A DNA stretch of 64,000 nucleotides from Gordionus sp. m RMFG-2023 (taxonomy: Eukaryota > Nematomorpha > Gordioida > Chordodea > Parachordodidae): contig NC_088778.1 of assembly GCF_954871325.1 (NCBI RefSeq), positions 1,984,001 through 2,048,000 on the forward strand, in the 5' to 3' direction. The notes under the pieces are model-generated. The model saw only the letters and a program-made list of their open reading frames with translations, ran no database searches and was not told where the DNA came from. The position numbers were made by a program, and so were the translations under genes. This document shows, piece by piece, positions 11,436 to 24,464 of this stretch; the first letter of the stretch is position 1; the number at the start of each line of letters is the position of its first letter.

Positions 11436-14400
11436 CTTCCAGCTCTGGTAGTCTGCGGCAAATCGAAACCGATATTTATCACAACGGCATAGCCTCCGGA
11501 GACGAAAAAACCCCGAAATTATATAAGAGAGATAGGAGGAAAAGGAATTTTGCTGCCAAGGATCCTGGCCAGAGCAAAAATCGTTGTCCGTTATTGCTCA
11601 TTGCTGATTGGCGTTTCTACAAAGCGATGGGGAATAGCGATATACATAATACTATCAATTACTTGGTAAGCGATCATCACATTTTCCTAACTCCTTAATT
11701 TTTTAACTAGTTACTTTTTTTGATAAAAGGATAACTATCACCACTTACATTTTGCTGCAGGAATGTAACTGCAAAAGTAATTGGTCATTTTTTTTTAAAA
11801 TAATTCATCAAAAATTGCTCCACTAAAAAAAAAATAAATTCATTTACTGACTTTTTAAAAATAATATATGTATTAATGTGGTAACGGTAAGATAGGAGTG
11901 ATAGGACGTGTGAACGCCATATTTACGAGGACGGAATTTTTGACAGACGATAGCCCTCAAGCTACTTTGACCGATTACGGCTTCGTGATAAGGCAAATCA
12001 TAGTTCACACGACCCCTTCCCACTTTCCTTCGCCATCTTCTTCCGTTTTGGGTGCTTCGTATCCTCGGAACTTAAATATCGTGCGAGAAAAATCGGATTT
12101 CGATGTCTATTCCGACGCGTCTAAAATGATTTTATTGAGAGGGCGGCACGCGGAGGCTACAAATGTTACCGGAAAATTGGGAAGGTAACTTGCGGCAACT
12201 GTATCTATGATATTTTTTTTATATAAACATAAGTCATATTTGAGGCATGTTAAGAACCCCTTCCCCACCCCTTCATATTGATAGTAAAGCCTACACATAC
12301 TATTTTTTAAAATAAAGGTACAACAATAACCCCGTTTTCGATGGTGATATTCAATCCGCTAAATCGATCGTGGTCGAGCATTACAACGGGGCGCGATTAA
12401 GATGGGAGAGCGTTGCGAAGTGAAAAAAAAAAATTTCTATCAACAGACCCAAACTGGTTCGAAAGAAATCCAGGAGTCTGTTGGATAAGGATGCCAACGA
12501 ATATCAACCCGTTATTTTATCTATTAAAAACTGTTATTATTCGTTTATGAATAGGCTTATTGGATTAAGTGTATATTTTTAAACTTTACATGTGTGCTAC
12601 TATAGTTTGGGTAATTGCTATATTTTTAACTTGATTACGCCATTTTTTTTAGGCGGCTGAAAAAAAAATCGGCTAAACCCAAGTTTTTAGCCCCAAAATT
12701 ATCACCCTTTGGTCTCGGGGGTTTTTCAAAAAAGAAAGAGAGATAGCACAGCTCAAAATTTGGAAGAAAAACAAATATAAATTTTAATCGCCTTTAATGT
12801 TTTGCGGATTTTTTCCCGGCAGGCGTGTGAAGATTGAGGAGCCGAATTGGCCGGCATTTCGTTTTAACCCTTGTTTGTATCATTTCGAATAGGCAAAATA
12901 CTTTTAAAATATCGACTTCCTTCCTTCCTTTGCCAGTTTGAAATGATTTCACTTTAACAGTTCAGAATAATTTGATTTTTTTTATAAGGTTTTTATAAAA
13001 TGTACCATATCTTATCATATTTTTTTTTGATAAAAGGACGTTTGTTTGGCGCATCTGTTTACTCACCAACCCTTCAAGGGAAACGTGTTAGGGCTGGCTT
13101 ACGTAGCGTCGGATAAGGCGTACAGACCTGGCGGCATTTGCACCATTCCTTACCATTACGTTTCCACTGGTTCTATTTTAAATATAAAATTACATATAAG
13201 CCATTTTTTTTAATTGCATCTTTCAATAATCTTAAAAACGTCAAAAAATCAATTATGGAGTTTACCTATAAATTATAAGTTTGATGTCTGGGTTGTCAAT
13301 CAATGTTGAAAGCTAAATAGATTACCCAAATTATCCATCTCATAGAATTAGATGTATAAATTTTATCGAGAAACGAGTTTGTTTTTTTTAAAATAAATAA
13401 ACATATTCTATTTTTGCGTCTCAAAATTTGTAAAACATAAAGCTAGGACAGTCGTATCCTAGAGCGTTGGGAATAAAAAATGGCCCCCAATAAAAAAAAA
13501 GAGAATTATCCATTTATATTTGTCCCAATATCATAAATATTAAACAAAAATACTACGATAAAACCTATCAAGAATGACCAACTAACCTTGGTCTCTTTAG
13601 GACCGGGCCTTGCCAGACAAAATCTTTTAAAAAATGTATATATATTTCTAAAAAAATTCTAATTTCTTGGGCAGTTTAGCCTTGCGGGGGTCTCGTTGTA
13701 TTTTCTTTATTTTTGTTGATGCTTTCATGACTTCTTTCTAAAACTAAAGAGATTTAAACATTAAAATTAAGAAAGTATTATAATGTCCATCTTCTACTAT
13801 ATATTAATTTATTTTTCTATATTTATAATATAATTTATTTGATTAGATGTGCCCTCCACCTTGGTCCACTTGAATACCGGCTTTAGCTCCTATCAGAACG
13901 AAGCTCTAAGAACGGTCTTCACCCAAGAGGGTGACATAATAACGGCCCACGAATTGGGACATAATTGGGGCAGTGAACATGATCTAAGTTTTAACTTATA
14001 AATACAGGAAGGAAATTTGGGAATCTTTTATGTTACTATCCCCATTTATAGGCGATAACCTGCTCACCAATTCAAACCTAACTTCTATTACTTTATTTAT
14101 TTTAAAAAAAAAATTTGAATTTTTATTCGTTACATCTGATTGGTTGGCTTTAAAGAGTTATTCTAATTTTATGCCGCCATTTTAATAATAAAAATAATAT
14201 AAGTCACGTGAATTTTACCTTGGTTTCTATTTACCCGAATAAGTTTATAAAGTATCCTCATCAGCCGTTTTGACTTTAAAAAAAAATTGAGATTAATCGG
14301 ACCGATATTTGCTTTTCCTAGTGCATAGATTAATAGAGTTAAGGAAAAGTGAATTTGATTTTTTTTTTAAAAATTTTTTATAAATTTTTTTAAATTTTAA

Positions 14401-17400
14401 TTAATTTCGACATATTTAGAGTATTTTTAAATGTTTTTTTTAAATTTATTATAAATGAAATTATTCTGTATTAGGTCCAAGATACATTATGAAATTGATC
14501 AGATTTTTATAAATTTTTTTATTTTATTGTTTTTTGATAAATTTTGATTATTAATTTTTTAGTTTACGCGTTTGTTAGGGAAAGTATGAGTTTAATATTC
14601 AAATTATTTTTAAATATACTATTCGCCAAGAATAATAATGTTGCATAATCTATATAGGCACTCTCCGACTGCCGACACCAAGGCTAGCTATGATAGTAAA
14701 CAGGTGGGCGGCGCTTACATTATGTATCCCTTCTCCCTGAGGGGCTATCACGATAACAATAAAAAGTTCTCCCCCGCTTCCCTCGTCTCCATCGGCACCG
14801 TCTTAAAGTCCAAGGCGCATTTGTGTTTCACCGAAGCGGATTATCGCGCCCCTAATAACGTTCGCGAAGGGGGGCCCAGTATGAATAAACCGGAAAACGA
14901 TGATCTCATTTCCTCTTTTTGCGGAAATTACATCGTGGAAGGGAAAGAGGAATGCGACTCCGGACCGGATCTGACTCAAGCTTTGATTTTGAGCGGAGAA
15001 AATGATGGAGGTTATTTTTTTTTTAGAAACTGTCATCTCTTTAAAATTTGATAATTCGATGTCAGTCAGATCAGTGGATCATTGTAGACCATGATCCACA
15101 AATCTACCCCTTTATGGAACTTTCCTATTTTAAATATAAATTGAAGTTGGTCACTCATATTTTTTTCTTCTTCTCGTTAAAAAAAAAAATTAAACTGATT
15201 TCTTTCTTCTAACGCAAAAAGGTGAATATGCAACGAGTTTAATGAAGCGTATATATTTTAAGTCCCGCGAGTAACATAATAGAAAATAAAATCTATCATG
15301 CCACATTTATCTCTGATTGACATGTATCATTTGACAATGACCGACAGAGTCGCTAAAATTAACTCCGCCCCCGAATGTGGCGTATTTTTCTTCCCCGCGC
15401 ACCCGTAGATTTAGCCAGATTTTCCAATTTTAGCCATTACCCAATTATGCTTACTACCTCCTTTTTTTGCTTTTTCTCTCCGTTTAATGACGATTTCCAG
15501 GTTTTCCCGGGTGAGCCAGTTTCCCCTTTAAATCTCTATTTTTACGGTTCTGAGCGTCACATTTTGTGAGATCCATTACCACCGATATCGGCGTCATCTC
15601 AGACCTTCCGCGAGTCCTTCATCTCACTTCCATCGAGGTGCATCTCTTTACCCAGTCATCCTTCATATCTTTTGTTCCAGTGCCTAAACCATCTCGGTTT
15701 ATTTCTTCTCCTTAATATTCGGTGTTATTTATCTCCAATATTTCTTCCGATTATATCTCAAAAAACATAATTTAATTATTTATATAGGTTATTTTAGGGT
15801 GGGTCCATCCGATGATAAGTGCTGCGATGCTTTTTGCAAATTGATAAAGCCCGCCGCTATTTGCAGCGATAAAAATTCGGTTTGCTGTTCGTATTGCAAA
15901 CCTACCCCTGCCGGCCTCAAAAAATGCACTCCCGATCTCAATATTATTCTAGCCATCGAGGACAAGTTAATAAAATATTCTTTAAAAAAAAAACAATCAT
16001 TTGAACATTTTTTTATATCAAAATTTGAGGGAGTAGTAAATTGGAGGGATTAGATATTCAATAATATTTATCAGAAACCTGCAGGCCCATATCCGCCCCG
16101 GATCATGCCGGGCATAAACGGGCTGGGCCGTGTAATTCATACCTCTATAGATCTTTGAAATTTTTGCCTTTCAAATAAAAATAAAACAGGAATCGTTCTT
16201 TATCACGAATTCGCGACAAATCCCCCCAAAATATTTCTTCCACTTACCGCTCGAAATCCCTGATATCTGCGAATTCACTCGATAAATCATGCTACCGATT
16301 GGACCAATCGTATTGCGACGGCGTTTCGCCGGAATGCCCCACGGTGAACGTGACGATCTACATCGACAAAGTAACGGATATTTTTGGAGAACGGATAGTA
16401 GACGATCACATGATTAAAAATGACGAGGCGCCACAAATTTTTGAGTTCATCCCCAAAGGTTCGTATTGCAGGGGCTCCACCGGGGATGGCTTGTGTTCGG
16501 GCACTGGAAAATGTCGGCCATTTTGTGAATATAAAGGGTTGACTTCATGCATTTGCTCCAGTCACGGTAAACATATGTTTTTTTAAGAACAAAATATATT
16601 TTATTCGAAAATTGAAAGTGAAACCCTCCACAAGTGGCCACTTACTTATTTTAACCTATCGATAAAGGAAAAGCAACCCCTCGGACGTAGGTTTCACTCC
16701 CGAAATATAAATAAGTTATGTTAACGCCATAATTCTCTTCTATCTTTATGTTCGTTCCCAGACGGGACTAATATATTTCTTTAGACCTAACCTCTTAAAG
16801 GTGGTTGGGGTTAAAAGGGTAGTTGTAACTTACGGTCAACATATGTTGCAAATAATGGCCTCAAATAGGCTACCCACTTACCAAATTTATTAGTTCGCAG
16901 TTTGTAGACAGTCAATAACATCATAAAAAGGATTTGGATACTTACTTTATAATTTAATTTTCGGATTTTAATTTAATAATAGGGGAAACCTGTAAATTAT
17001 GCTGCAAACAAAATCATTACGATTCACCGTGCCTTCCATATACCAACCCCTCGGAAAATGTTACCGAACCCTCCTTACTTAAAGAAGGTGAACCGTGTCA
17101 ATTCGGATACTGTGATAAAAACGTTTATTTATTTTTTATAGATGTGTATATATATATAAATTAATGACGCCATTTTTATTTAATTATAAGGAGACATATT
17201 TTTCTAGAACTTTCTAATATCTCAATTTGAAAATGTATGAGAAACCTTTTAAATTGATTTATTTTGGATTGACCTACCCATAAACCGCCCAAAGCCATCA
17301 CCTACCTTATACCGACCTCGTTATGGTTAGAGTTTAACCCTTGAATTACTATTTAGGTCAATTATAGATCTGTAACTGGCTGATGAATTCCATTGATTGG

Positions 17401-20067
17401 GCTACTAACTACACGAAGGCTTCACAGAATACTTTCTAAAAAATTGAAAAAAAAAAAAAAAAAAAAAAAAAATGTATGAGTAGATAACGTCCCAAATCTA
17501 GCGAACGCGATCGCAGAAACGGATAAGAACAACCCTCATTTAAAAACCTAAAATCGCAAAAAAAGTTCCGATCTTTAGGGAGATCATCCCAAATTATACT
17601 CATAATTATTATTTTATTTAATCTCAAATCATTTTAATGGCAAAGTTATAATTAGCATAAATTGGATAACAAAACAATATATTTGCTGAGATTGGCTGAA
17701 AAAAAATACTCCCTATCTATTTTATTCTGACCAAAAATTGGAATATTTTCGTAGAATAAAATAAGAGTGGCATTTTTTCTGAAATGCCATCCAAAATGTT
17801 TACATATTTATTTTATTTAAACTAATGTAGGGCACATGTCAAAGCGAATTCACCGATCAAATACAAAAAATATGGAATTACATCGAAAATATTGGCATCA
17901 ATAATTTTAGTAAATGATACCAAATATATGTATTTGATAATATGAATCAGATAGACTAGCGGATAGTGTTGTTAAACGGCCCGATTTGAGCCGATTCTTA
18001 AAAAAGACTAACTCGATATTCGAGCCAGATAGATTTTGACCAAATCTCGAATTCCAAACCTTACTTCCATCTACGAGCAAAATTAACAGGCTTTTTGTAG
18101 TATTTTTCTCTCTCTGGATAAAATATTGAGTTAATGTTTTTTTAAATATAGGGTCAGACTGAGTTGTTTAGTTACACTGGTAGTAAATATTAATTTGATG
18201 CCCAAAACCACGGATAATTATTCATGAATTTGAACTTGTCTTCTCTGAGCATAATTTGGTAAATTTACCATATTTTGACGCACCATCATTTTAGAGGAAA
18301 ACATAAATCGATTAATGATAGATTATCCGATGACATATTATGATATTATGAATATACGAATAAAAAATACTTGATATATTTTAGGGCGATTGATGAGGGA
18401 CAACTTGGTCGGAACTATCATTATTATGACGGCCTTCGTCTGGGCGCCTTGTTGCCTGCTCATCAATAACATAGTGAGTGAGATTATATTCAGTTAAAAT
18501 TGAGAGTATGTGAGCCCCCCCCCCAACAAAAATCATCGCTGAACCGAGACAAAAAAAGATATATCGTGAAACTGGAAACTAGAAACCCTCTTTACAGTGT
18601 TTCAGGGAACCCTAATAGAACGGGTTCTAACTGTATATAATTTACGGGACCGGCTTAGCCGTTTACCCAAGTACGAATTGTATGTGGAGCGCCACTAAAA
18701 TTGGTCCTTAAGGCCCGCCAAATTATCAAATTATTAAGAGCTTAATATGAAGGAGCAACATTTCGGACTAAAACGCACTTTCAGAAGATTATAGAAATAA
18801 GTGATTTTATTTTTATTGAGAGATCAAATTTTTTTTGATTAGAAAAAAAAATTTCACAGTTTTTAGGCACAAGGAGTACGGATTAAAGTGTGCTTCCTTC
18901 CTTGTGCTTGAGCGGAGAATCGGTTTAGCCGAAGCCGGGACCGATAATTCGTATACACTATTTTCCATCCCCTGCATCGGTCCTATTTTTTCACCGTGAC
19001 CGAATCCCATTAACAAAGTTTGGAACGCACGGAGCCTGTTTTGATCCCAAGAACCGGAAACTCTCTTTTTGACGGCTACCATTCATAGTTGAGATCCAAT
19101 CCGTGACGATTTAACAGCTGATCGATTTGTTTTTTTTTAAAATCTGTTTAAGAGAACAATTTTTCTTTTATTAATTATTAATTTTATTTTTTTAATTCCA
19201 TTCAAACGACAATAATCTGAGAATTATCGCTTTTTGATAAAGGGAAAATTGATCTCGTAAATAGATTTTTAGGAATCGATCAGCTGTTAAATTGTAAGTC
19301 CGATCGGATCTCCCCAATAGGAACGCAACCTAGAGAATTCAGGAATTGGAGCAGCACTCGGAACCCGAAACGGAATCCATTTTTTTTCTAGGTTACAAGC
19401 TCTGGTTTAAAATTTTCAAACTAATTATTGATATTATAATTATATTATTATAATATCAATTTAGGATAGGAAACGGGAAGAAGGACTCAAAACTATATTG
19501 GATTGGTTTGATCCTAAGGTTTTAAATATACTTTGATTTACTCACTGCCCACCCTCCTAAGTGAAAGTAACGGCAGCACGTTACTTATTATTAAAGTATC
19601 GGAAACATATTTTAAGAAAGATAGGGGATTCACTTGTTTACTATTCAAGAAAGTTTTTTTTTTAATTAACTCTTTACTTTCGTTAGTCTCTCCCAAGATA
19701 ACGAATGACGATGAAGCACTTTGAGCTAATAATAACATTTTTAAATACTTATCACTCTTCCCCTCTCCCTAAAAAGAATGATTCCTTGTTTCCTCCAGGT
19801 GTCAGAACTAGTATTCAGAAGATAGATCCGAGCATAATTCAGAAATACAGAAATCCTTCCAATTCATTTAAAACCAATCGAATTAATGTAGCAGACGAAA
19901 ACGTGAAAAACTCTCACGGTCATGGTTACGTCAGTAAGGATACGTCATTCTATTTCGAACCAATCGGGGCAGGAGGCGAAAAAAATCTCGATAACGATAA
20001 ATATCTATCTCGGAATACGAATAACAATAATAACAACTATTTTTTATATGGGGAACACGCGTTTTAG
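11436..20067 (+). CDS. ADAM17: ADAM17/TACE-like membrane metalloprotease (N-terminal exons missing)
   Basis: A zinc sheddase of the ADAM17 type, releasing ectodomains of membrane proteins. Exons: 11436-11665, 11892-12184, 13037-13169, 13847-13987, 14658-15010, 15788-15965, 16190-16566, 16983-17122, 17831-17909, 18385-18473, 19465-19518, 19819-20067; tentative extra exons 12318-12419 and 12447 onward. Exon 1 holds a furin site RRKR and then [18 protein letters not shown]. The fourth exon has the zinc site [12 protein letters not shown]; the next has the Met-turn YIMYP and starts the disintegrin domain ([17 protein letters not shown]). Later come KCCDAFCKL, the membrane-proximal cysteines (CKLCCKQ, PCQFGYC), a CANDIS-like amphipathic helix ([17 protein letters not shown]), a membrane span ([20 protein letters not shown]) and an asparagine-rich tail ending at 20065-20067. 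AATAAA follows. All junctions from 14658 on are in phase; 13987 to 14658 is not, so a micro-exon or unusual splice is possible there. Confidence 0.95.
12318..12419 (+). CDS. tentative ADAM17 catalytic-domain exon
   Basis: AG-G acceptor in phase with the exon ending at 12184. It is open for 34 codons ([20 protein letters not shown] ...) and ends at a GTGAAA donor. A following candidate starts after CAG at 12447 ([20 protein letters not shown]). Between these and the secure exon at 13037 ([13 protein letters not shown]) I could not find a junction that keeps phase. The family usually has WDV..LLE.FS at this place, which I do not see, so this part of the domain is either expanded or wrongly modelled. 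Confidence 0.4.
17448..17472. repeat. A25 homopolymer in an ADAM17 intron
   Basis: An uninterrupted run of about 25 A. Possibly the tail of an old retroposed sequence, though no body was recognised upstream. Confidence 0.7.
17964..18180. mobile_element. hAT-type MITE, GTTGTTAAACGGC family, copy 1
   Basis: Starts TAGTGTTGTTAAACGGCCCG, runs through GATTTGAGCC and a GAGCAAAATTAACAGGCTT block, and ends degenerately. The copy at 34722 shares the same order of blocks (GTTGTTAAA, GAGCC, TACGAGCAAAATCTTCAGG). It sits in an ADAM17 intron between 17909 and 18385. Confidence 0.55.
19078..19326. mobile_element. Harbinger-type MITE, diverged copy
   Basis: Long inverted arms: ATTCATAGTTGAGATCCAAT, then ATTTAACAGCTGATCGATTT at the left, and the mirrored ATCGATCAGCTGTTAAAT and GATCGGATC at the right. 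The arms match the better kept copy at 46221-46458. It lies in the ADAM17 intron between 18473 and 19465. Confidence 0.6.
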
Positions 20068-20352
20068 GGAAAATAAAATATATTCCGATATTTTTTTTTA
20101 TATTTATTATGACAATTATCGAATCTCAATGGAATTTTTTCACTGCAAAAAAAAAATGATCTTTTATTTCTATTAGAATTTTTATTTATTTATTTAAACC
20201 AATAGAAAAATACGGAAATTTTAAACGTAAATTATTTTGTTGATTATAAATATAATAATCAACCTTATTCATGATGTCTATAAGATATGATTATGTATAA
20301 AAGTGTATGAGGGAATTAAATCAAAAGAAAGAATAGTAAATTTGGTAAGATC
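20068..20352 (+). other. ADAM17 3' flank
   Basis: AT-rich. AATAAA just after the stop (about 20072) is a candidate polyadenylation signal. Confidence 0.45.
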
Positions 20353-20690
20353 CGACCGTAGATGATCGGGTCGGAAAACTTGTGCGAAATATTTTTACGG
20401 ACATGCGTAAAGCCGTTTCAAAAAAAAAGCAGCGGGCCGGTTATCTAAGATTGTATAATATCGTTATAGACATCGCCGCCAAATCGGTAAATTTCCGAAA
20501 CAAACGTTAAAACTTGCTGCGCGAGCCGCTAATTTTTCGGCTCTAAAAGGTTATCATATAATCGGAGTTGCGGAATAAAGCTACAAACTATTCGGTATAA
20601 AAAAGCTCGATGGTGGGATAAAGTTTTCAACTATAGAAGCTTTTCCTATGGCCTATCGTTCGCGAACGAACGCTTTTATAATCGATACAC
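20353..20690 (+). pseudogene. unidentified coding-like segment
   Basis: Base use is clearly less AT-rich than the surroundings. One frame reads DPTVDDRVGKLVRNIFTDMR and onward to IVIDIAAKSVNFRNKR and a stop. It resumes with LAARAANFSALKGYHIIGV, FGIKKLDGGIKFSTIEAF and MAYRSRTNAFIIDTR. This looks like a decayed coding sequence, or exons of an unknown gene. A 7-bp stem (TCCGACC ... GGTCGGA) sits at its start. I do not recognise the protein. Confidence 0.35.
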
Positions 20691-21821
20691 GATAAATTAG
20701 TGCAGGTTGTGAATAAGGTTTTTTTTTTGGCCTAAATACGGAATTTGTATTTTTTTTTAAACAACGTATTCGAACTGAAATTACAATTTTATACTCTCGC
20801 TCGGAACACTTGGAGTTTGCTGGGGCAAGAGAATCTTTGGCCATCAAGCGACAATGTAAGATAAGACAAAGCTATTTTTAGCGCGCAAACCTAGTGTATA
20901 CGTAGTAGGGATAGGAATAGCTACTTTATCATCGAGATAATCCTTGATCTCATCCCTCCTAAGGTCAGGAAATTCAGGTGCCCCCCCCCCTTATAAATTA
21001 TGATATATAATATAAAATATATTTATAATTACTTTCTTGATTTCGTGACGCGTAACTATAACAAGATACTGTTGTGTAATTCGTATACATTCGTTCTATT
21101 TGACGGAAATCCAAAATATTTACACAATATTTAAAACTATTTATTTTAGGCATATATTTAATTTTTCGTTTTTTAGGATATCAAGTAATTGTGGCCACGT
21201 GATTACTAAATGTGCCGACATCCCTACATTATGTTAACATTTTGTATCGGCATCATCATTGATCCGGAAGTCTCCTCCAAAAAAAATTTTTCCCCCATCC
21301 TTGTAAATAAATGGCATCAGTCGTAAATTCTGGCTTATATGCTAAATCCGACTACACACCAATATTTTTAATATACAAATAATTCAAGGTCCATATCATC
21401 GGGCACAATGTACCGTCCGTCCAAGCCCTCACTTCCGTTACGATTACTCTCATTTTCTGAGCCTGTATTTTACAGAGTCGAATAGGAGATTAATATACGC
21501 GGTCATATGAAAAAAAAATAAATCCAAAAACAAACAAATTATTTCAAAATTTAAGGGGATTTTAAAATACTTTTACATATATTTTATTTAGCTTTCATTA
21601 AAAGATTAAATTATTTAATATTAAATATTATAAAACATACATAATTGTTTGTATATATATATATATTTATTTATTTATATAATTAATAATTTTTGTTTGT
21701 AAAATTGAAAAATAAAAATATATAAAAAATTATTGTGTTTTAGCGTTTAATTATAATTAAAGTTAATTATACTATTTTTATTTTTACATTTTCTTTATAA
21801 TATCGTAAATTATATATATGT
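20691..21821. other. spacer, no gene seen
   Basis: AT-rich. C10 run at 20981-20990 and a short AT repeat near 21653-21666. No exon was recognised. Confidence 0.5.
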
Positions 21822-22113
21822 GTCGTATGGGTATTCGGAATTCTTGGGGATTCGGAATCTCTTGATTTTAAATCCTTTACCAGAAGCGATATAAAAAATT
21901 TTAAAATCCGATGAACGCCGCTTCTAATTTATATTAATTTTTATATGGATTTTTCATATAAGTTTAAAAAAATACTAAGATGTCTATGGCTGAAATTTAT
22001 AGGGTAAATACTCTACCCATGCTAGAATCCATTTCCGGTTTAATTGTTTTTAAAATTTTCGCCCTCGGTAAAGGATTAATCAAGAGATTCCGAATTCTGA
22101 ATCCCTACACGAC
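21822..22113. mobile_element. MITE, GTCGT-GGGATTCGGAAT family, copy 1
   Basis: Terminal inverted repeats: GTCGTATGGGTATTCGGAAT at the left and the complement of GTCGTGTAGGGATTCAGAAT at the right, followed inward by GGAATCTCTTGATT and ATCCTTTACC in both arms. Flanked on both sides by TATATA, so a TA target is possible. The second copy is at 27582-27965. Confidence 0.75.
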
Positions 22114-22194
22114 TTATATATATATATATTTTATAAAAAGGTTAAACAAAATAGAAAAATAAGTTCACCAATATACAAATAAGTGAGTGAGTGA

Positions 22195-22847
22195 TAGCAA
22201 TATGTCAAAATAAAATAAAAATGGTTGACCTTTTTATATAAAATAAATAAGTAAATATTATATTTTTCCCACTAAAAAATGGAAAATCTTTATATATTTT
22301 TATGTTAGTGTGTAAAAAATAATCTTTTACACAAGCATTATATTTTCGATACAATTTTCCTTTTGATATCTTATTTATTTAGAAATGATATTATTGTAAT
22401 GGGTAAGCTTGTAATTAAACTTCATGTGTAATGGGAATAAAAACTAAGTGCTATTTAGAAAAAAAAACATCAATAGTAAGTAAGATAAAAAATTATTTTA
22501 AAAAAACACATAATTTATCTTACTTTTAACCATTAAAATTGCTATCATTTCGTAATTTATAAAAAACTCGTATTTGTTTCTTGCAATTTTCTCCGTAATT
22601 AGTTCGAATCAAATTTTTAATTGATACTAGATAATAAAAATGGAAATTTAGTTTATACTTTTTTTAAATAATAATAATAATATTGAATTTTTTAAAAAAT
22701 AAATTTAAAAAAATCAAAAAAAATAATTTTAAAAGTTTTACGCCATCTTGCGGATTTAATTTTATCGAAATTTAAAATGTAATTATAATTATATTTTTTT
22801 TATATAATTACTTACGAAAAAGATAAACATTATATCCTAATCGTGAA
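22195..22847 (+). repeat. dispersed repeat, copy 1 (left part)
   Basis: Closely similar to 25472-26262 in the same orientation. Shared blocks include ATCTTTATATATTTTTATGT, TAGAAATGATATTATTGTAA and ACGCCATCTTGCGGATTTAA. This copy lacks the MITE that splits copy 2 (its empty site is TAATTTAT at 22553-22560). It is itself split from its end, ATCGTGAAGGGGTT, by the hAT element at 22848. The nature of the repeat is unknown; there are no clear LTR ends. Confidence 0.7.
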
Positions 22848-24456
22848 CAGGGTTGCCAGGTCAAAATTTTCAAATTGTGGGAGAAATTAGGTATTTTGTG
22901 GGAGAAATATAAAAATTGTGGGAGAAATTGCTAAAAATAATTATAATTAAATATATAAAAAAAAAATTATTTTCAATATAAATTACTTATGTACTATTAT
23001 ATTTTAAAAAATAATATTTATTAATATTAGAAGTAATTTTTTTAAAAATTAGCAATGAAAGTGGAACTTAGAAAATATTATTATCTTAATCATCTTTAAT
23101 CTAAGCTTAAGAACCTCTATAAATATATAATACATATTTTATATTTTTATTTATATATACCATGATAATTATCCTCTAGGTGAGATTTAGATTGCTTTGA
23201 GGTTAAAGCACTAGTTTCCAATACTGATGTTGTTTTTTGGACAATAAAATGTTATAATTAAATATATAAAAAGAAAAAAAATTATTTTCAATATAAATTA
23301 CTTATGTACTATAATATTTTGAAAAATTAGCAATGAAAGTGGAACTCATCTTAGAAAATATTATTATCCTAATCATCTTTAATCTAAGCTTAAGAAATCC
23401 TAAATATTATACATATTTTATATTTTTATTTATATATACCATGATAGTCATCTTCTTGAGATTTAGATTGTTTAGAGGTTAAAGCAGTTTCCAATACTGA
23501 TGTTGTTTTTTGGACAATAAAATGTTATAATTAAATATATAAAAAGAAAAATTATTTTCAATATAAATTACTTATATACTATTATATTTTAAAATATATT
23601 ATTAATATTATTAGAAAGTAATATTTTTAAAAATTATCAATGAAAGTGGAACTTAGAAAATATTATTATCCTAATCATCTTTAATCTAAGCTTAAGAAAT
23701 CCTAAATATTATACATATTTTATATTTTTATTTATATATACCATGATAATTATCCTCTGGGTGAGATTTGGGTTGCTTTGAGGTTAAAGCACTGGTTTCC
23801 AATACTGATGTTGTTTTTTGGACAATAAAATGTTATAATTAAATATATAAAAAGAAAAATTATTTTCAATATAAACTGTACATACTATATACATTAATTA
23901 TACATACCACGAACACGATCACGAAGATGCTTAAGTTCCACCACCTCAGGAATCACTGGCACTGATTTCTTGAAGAAATTCTTAATTGATTTTTGTTTCA
24001 TACCAGTTGAGGTTGTTGAGGTGCCAATACCAAATATGATGTTGCTTTTTGGACAATAAAACATATATATTTTAATTAAATATATAAAAATAAAAATTAT
24101 TTTCAAAAAAAACTGCTTTTGTACTATTATTTATACACAGCTTATCGTCGATCTAGAATTGGGAATGGATTGGATTGGTTGGATGGAGATTGGCGGAAAA
24201 ATAAAAGAAGAACCAGACATATTTTTCGAATAAATATTTAAAATTTATTTTAAAAATAATCAAATACTGTCTCTCAAAATTATTATTTATATATTAAAAA
24301 CATTAAAATGCTAAAAAAAAAATTGTGGGGGAGAAATTAAAAAATTGTGGGAGATTTCTAATTGTGGGAGTTTTGTGGGAGTGAGATGTATGTGGGTAAA
24401 CTAAAAAATTGTGGAGGAGACTCTCACTGATGGGGGGGAGGAGCATGGCAACCCTG
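22848..24456. mobile_element. non-autonomous hAT element, 1609 bp, 8-bp TSD
   Basis: Ends CAGGGTTGCCAGG and the complement of CAGGGTTGCCATG, the classic hAT terminus. It is flanked by a perfect 8-bp target duplication ATCGTGAA (22840-22847 and 24457-24464). Copy 2 of the surrounding repeat shows the uninterrupted site. Subterminal TTGTGGGAGA repeats occur several times near both ends, as expected for transposase binding. Inside, about three tandem units of 270-300 bp repeat a block with TTTTTTGGACAATAAAATG. A minus-strand remnant near 23910-24060 (MKQKSIKNFFKKSVPVIPEV, ending at a GTATGT donor) looks like a leftover N-terminal transposase exon. Confidence 0.9.
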
Positions 24457-24464
24457 ATCGTGAA

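Noticed and set aside
18813-19082. 89-codon minus-strand frame in an ADAM17 intron
   Set aside because: No family features; runs into a MITE and lies opposite repeat-like DNA.
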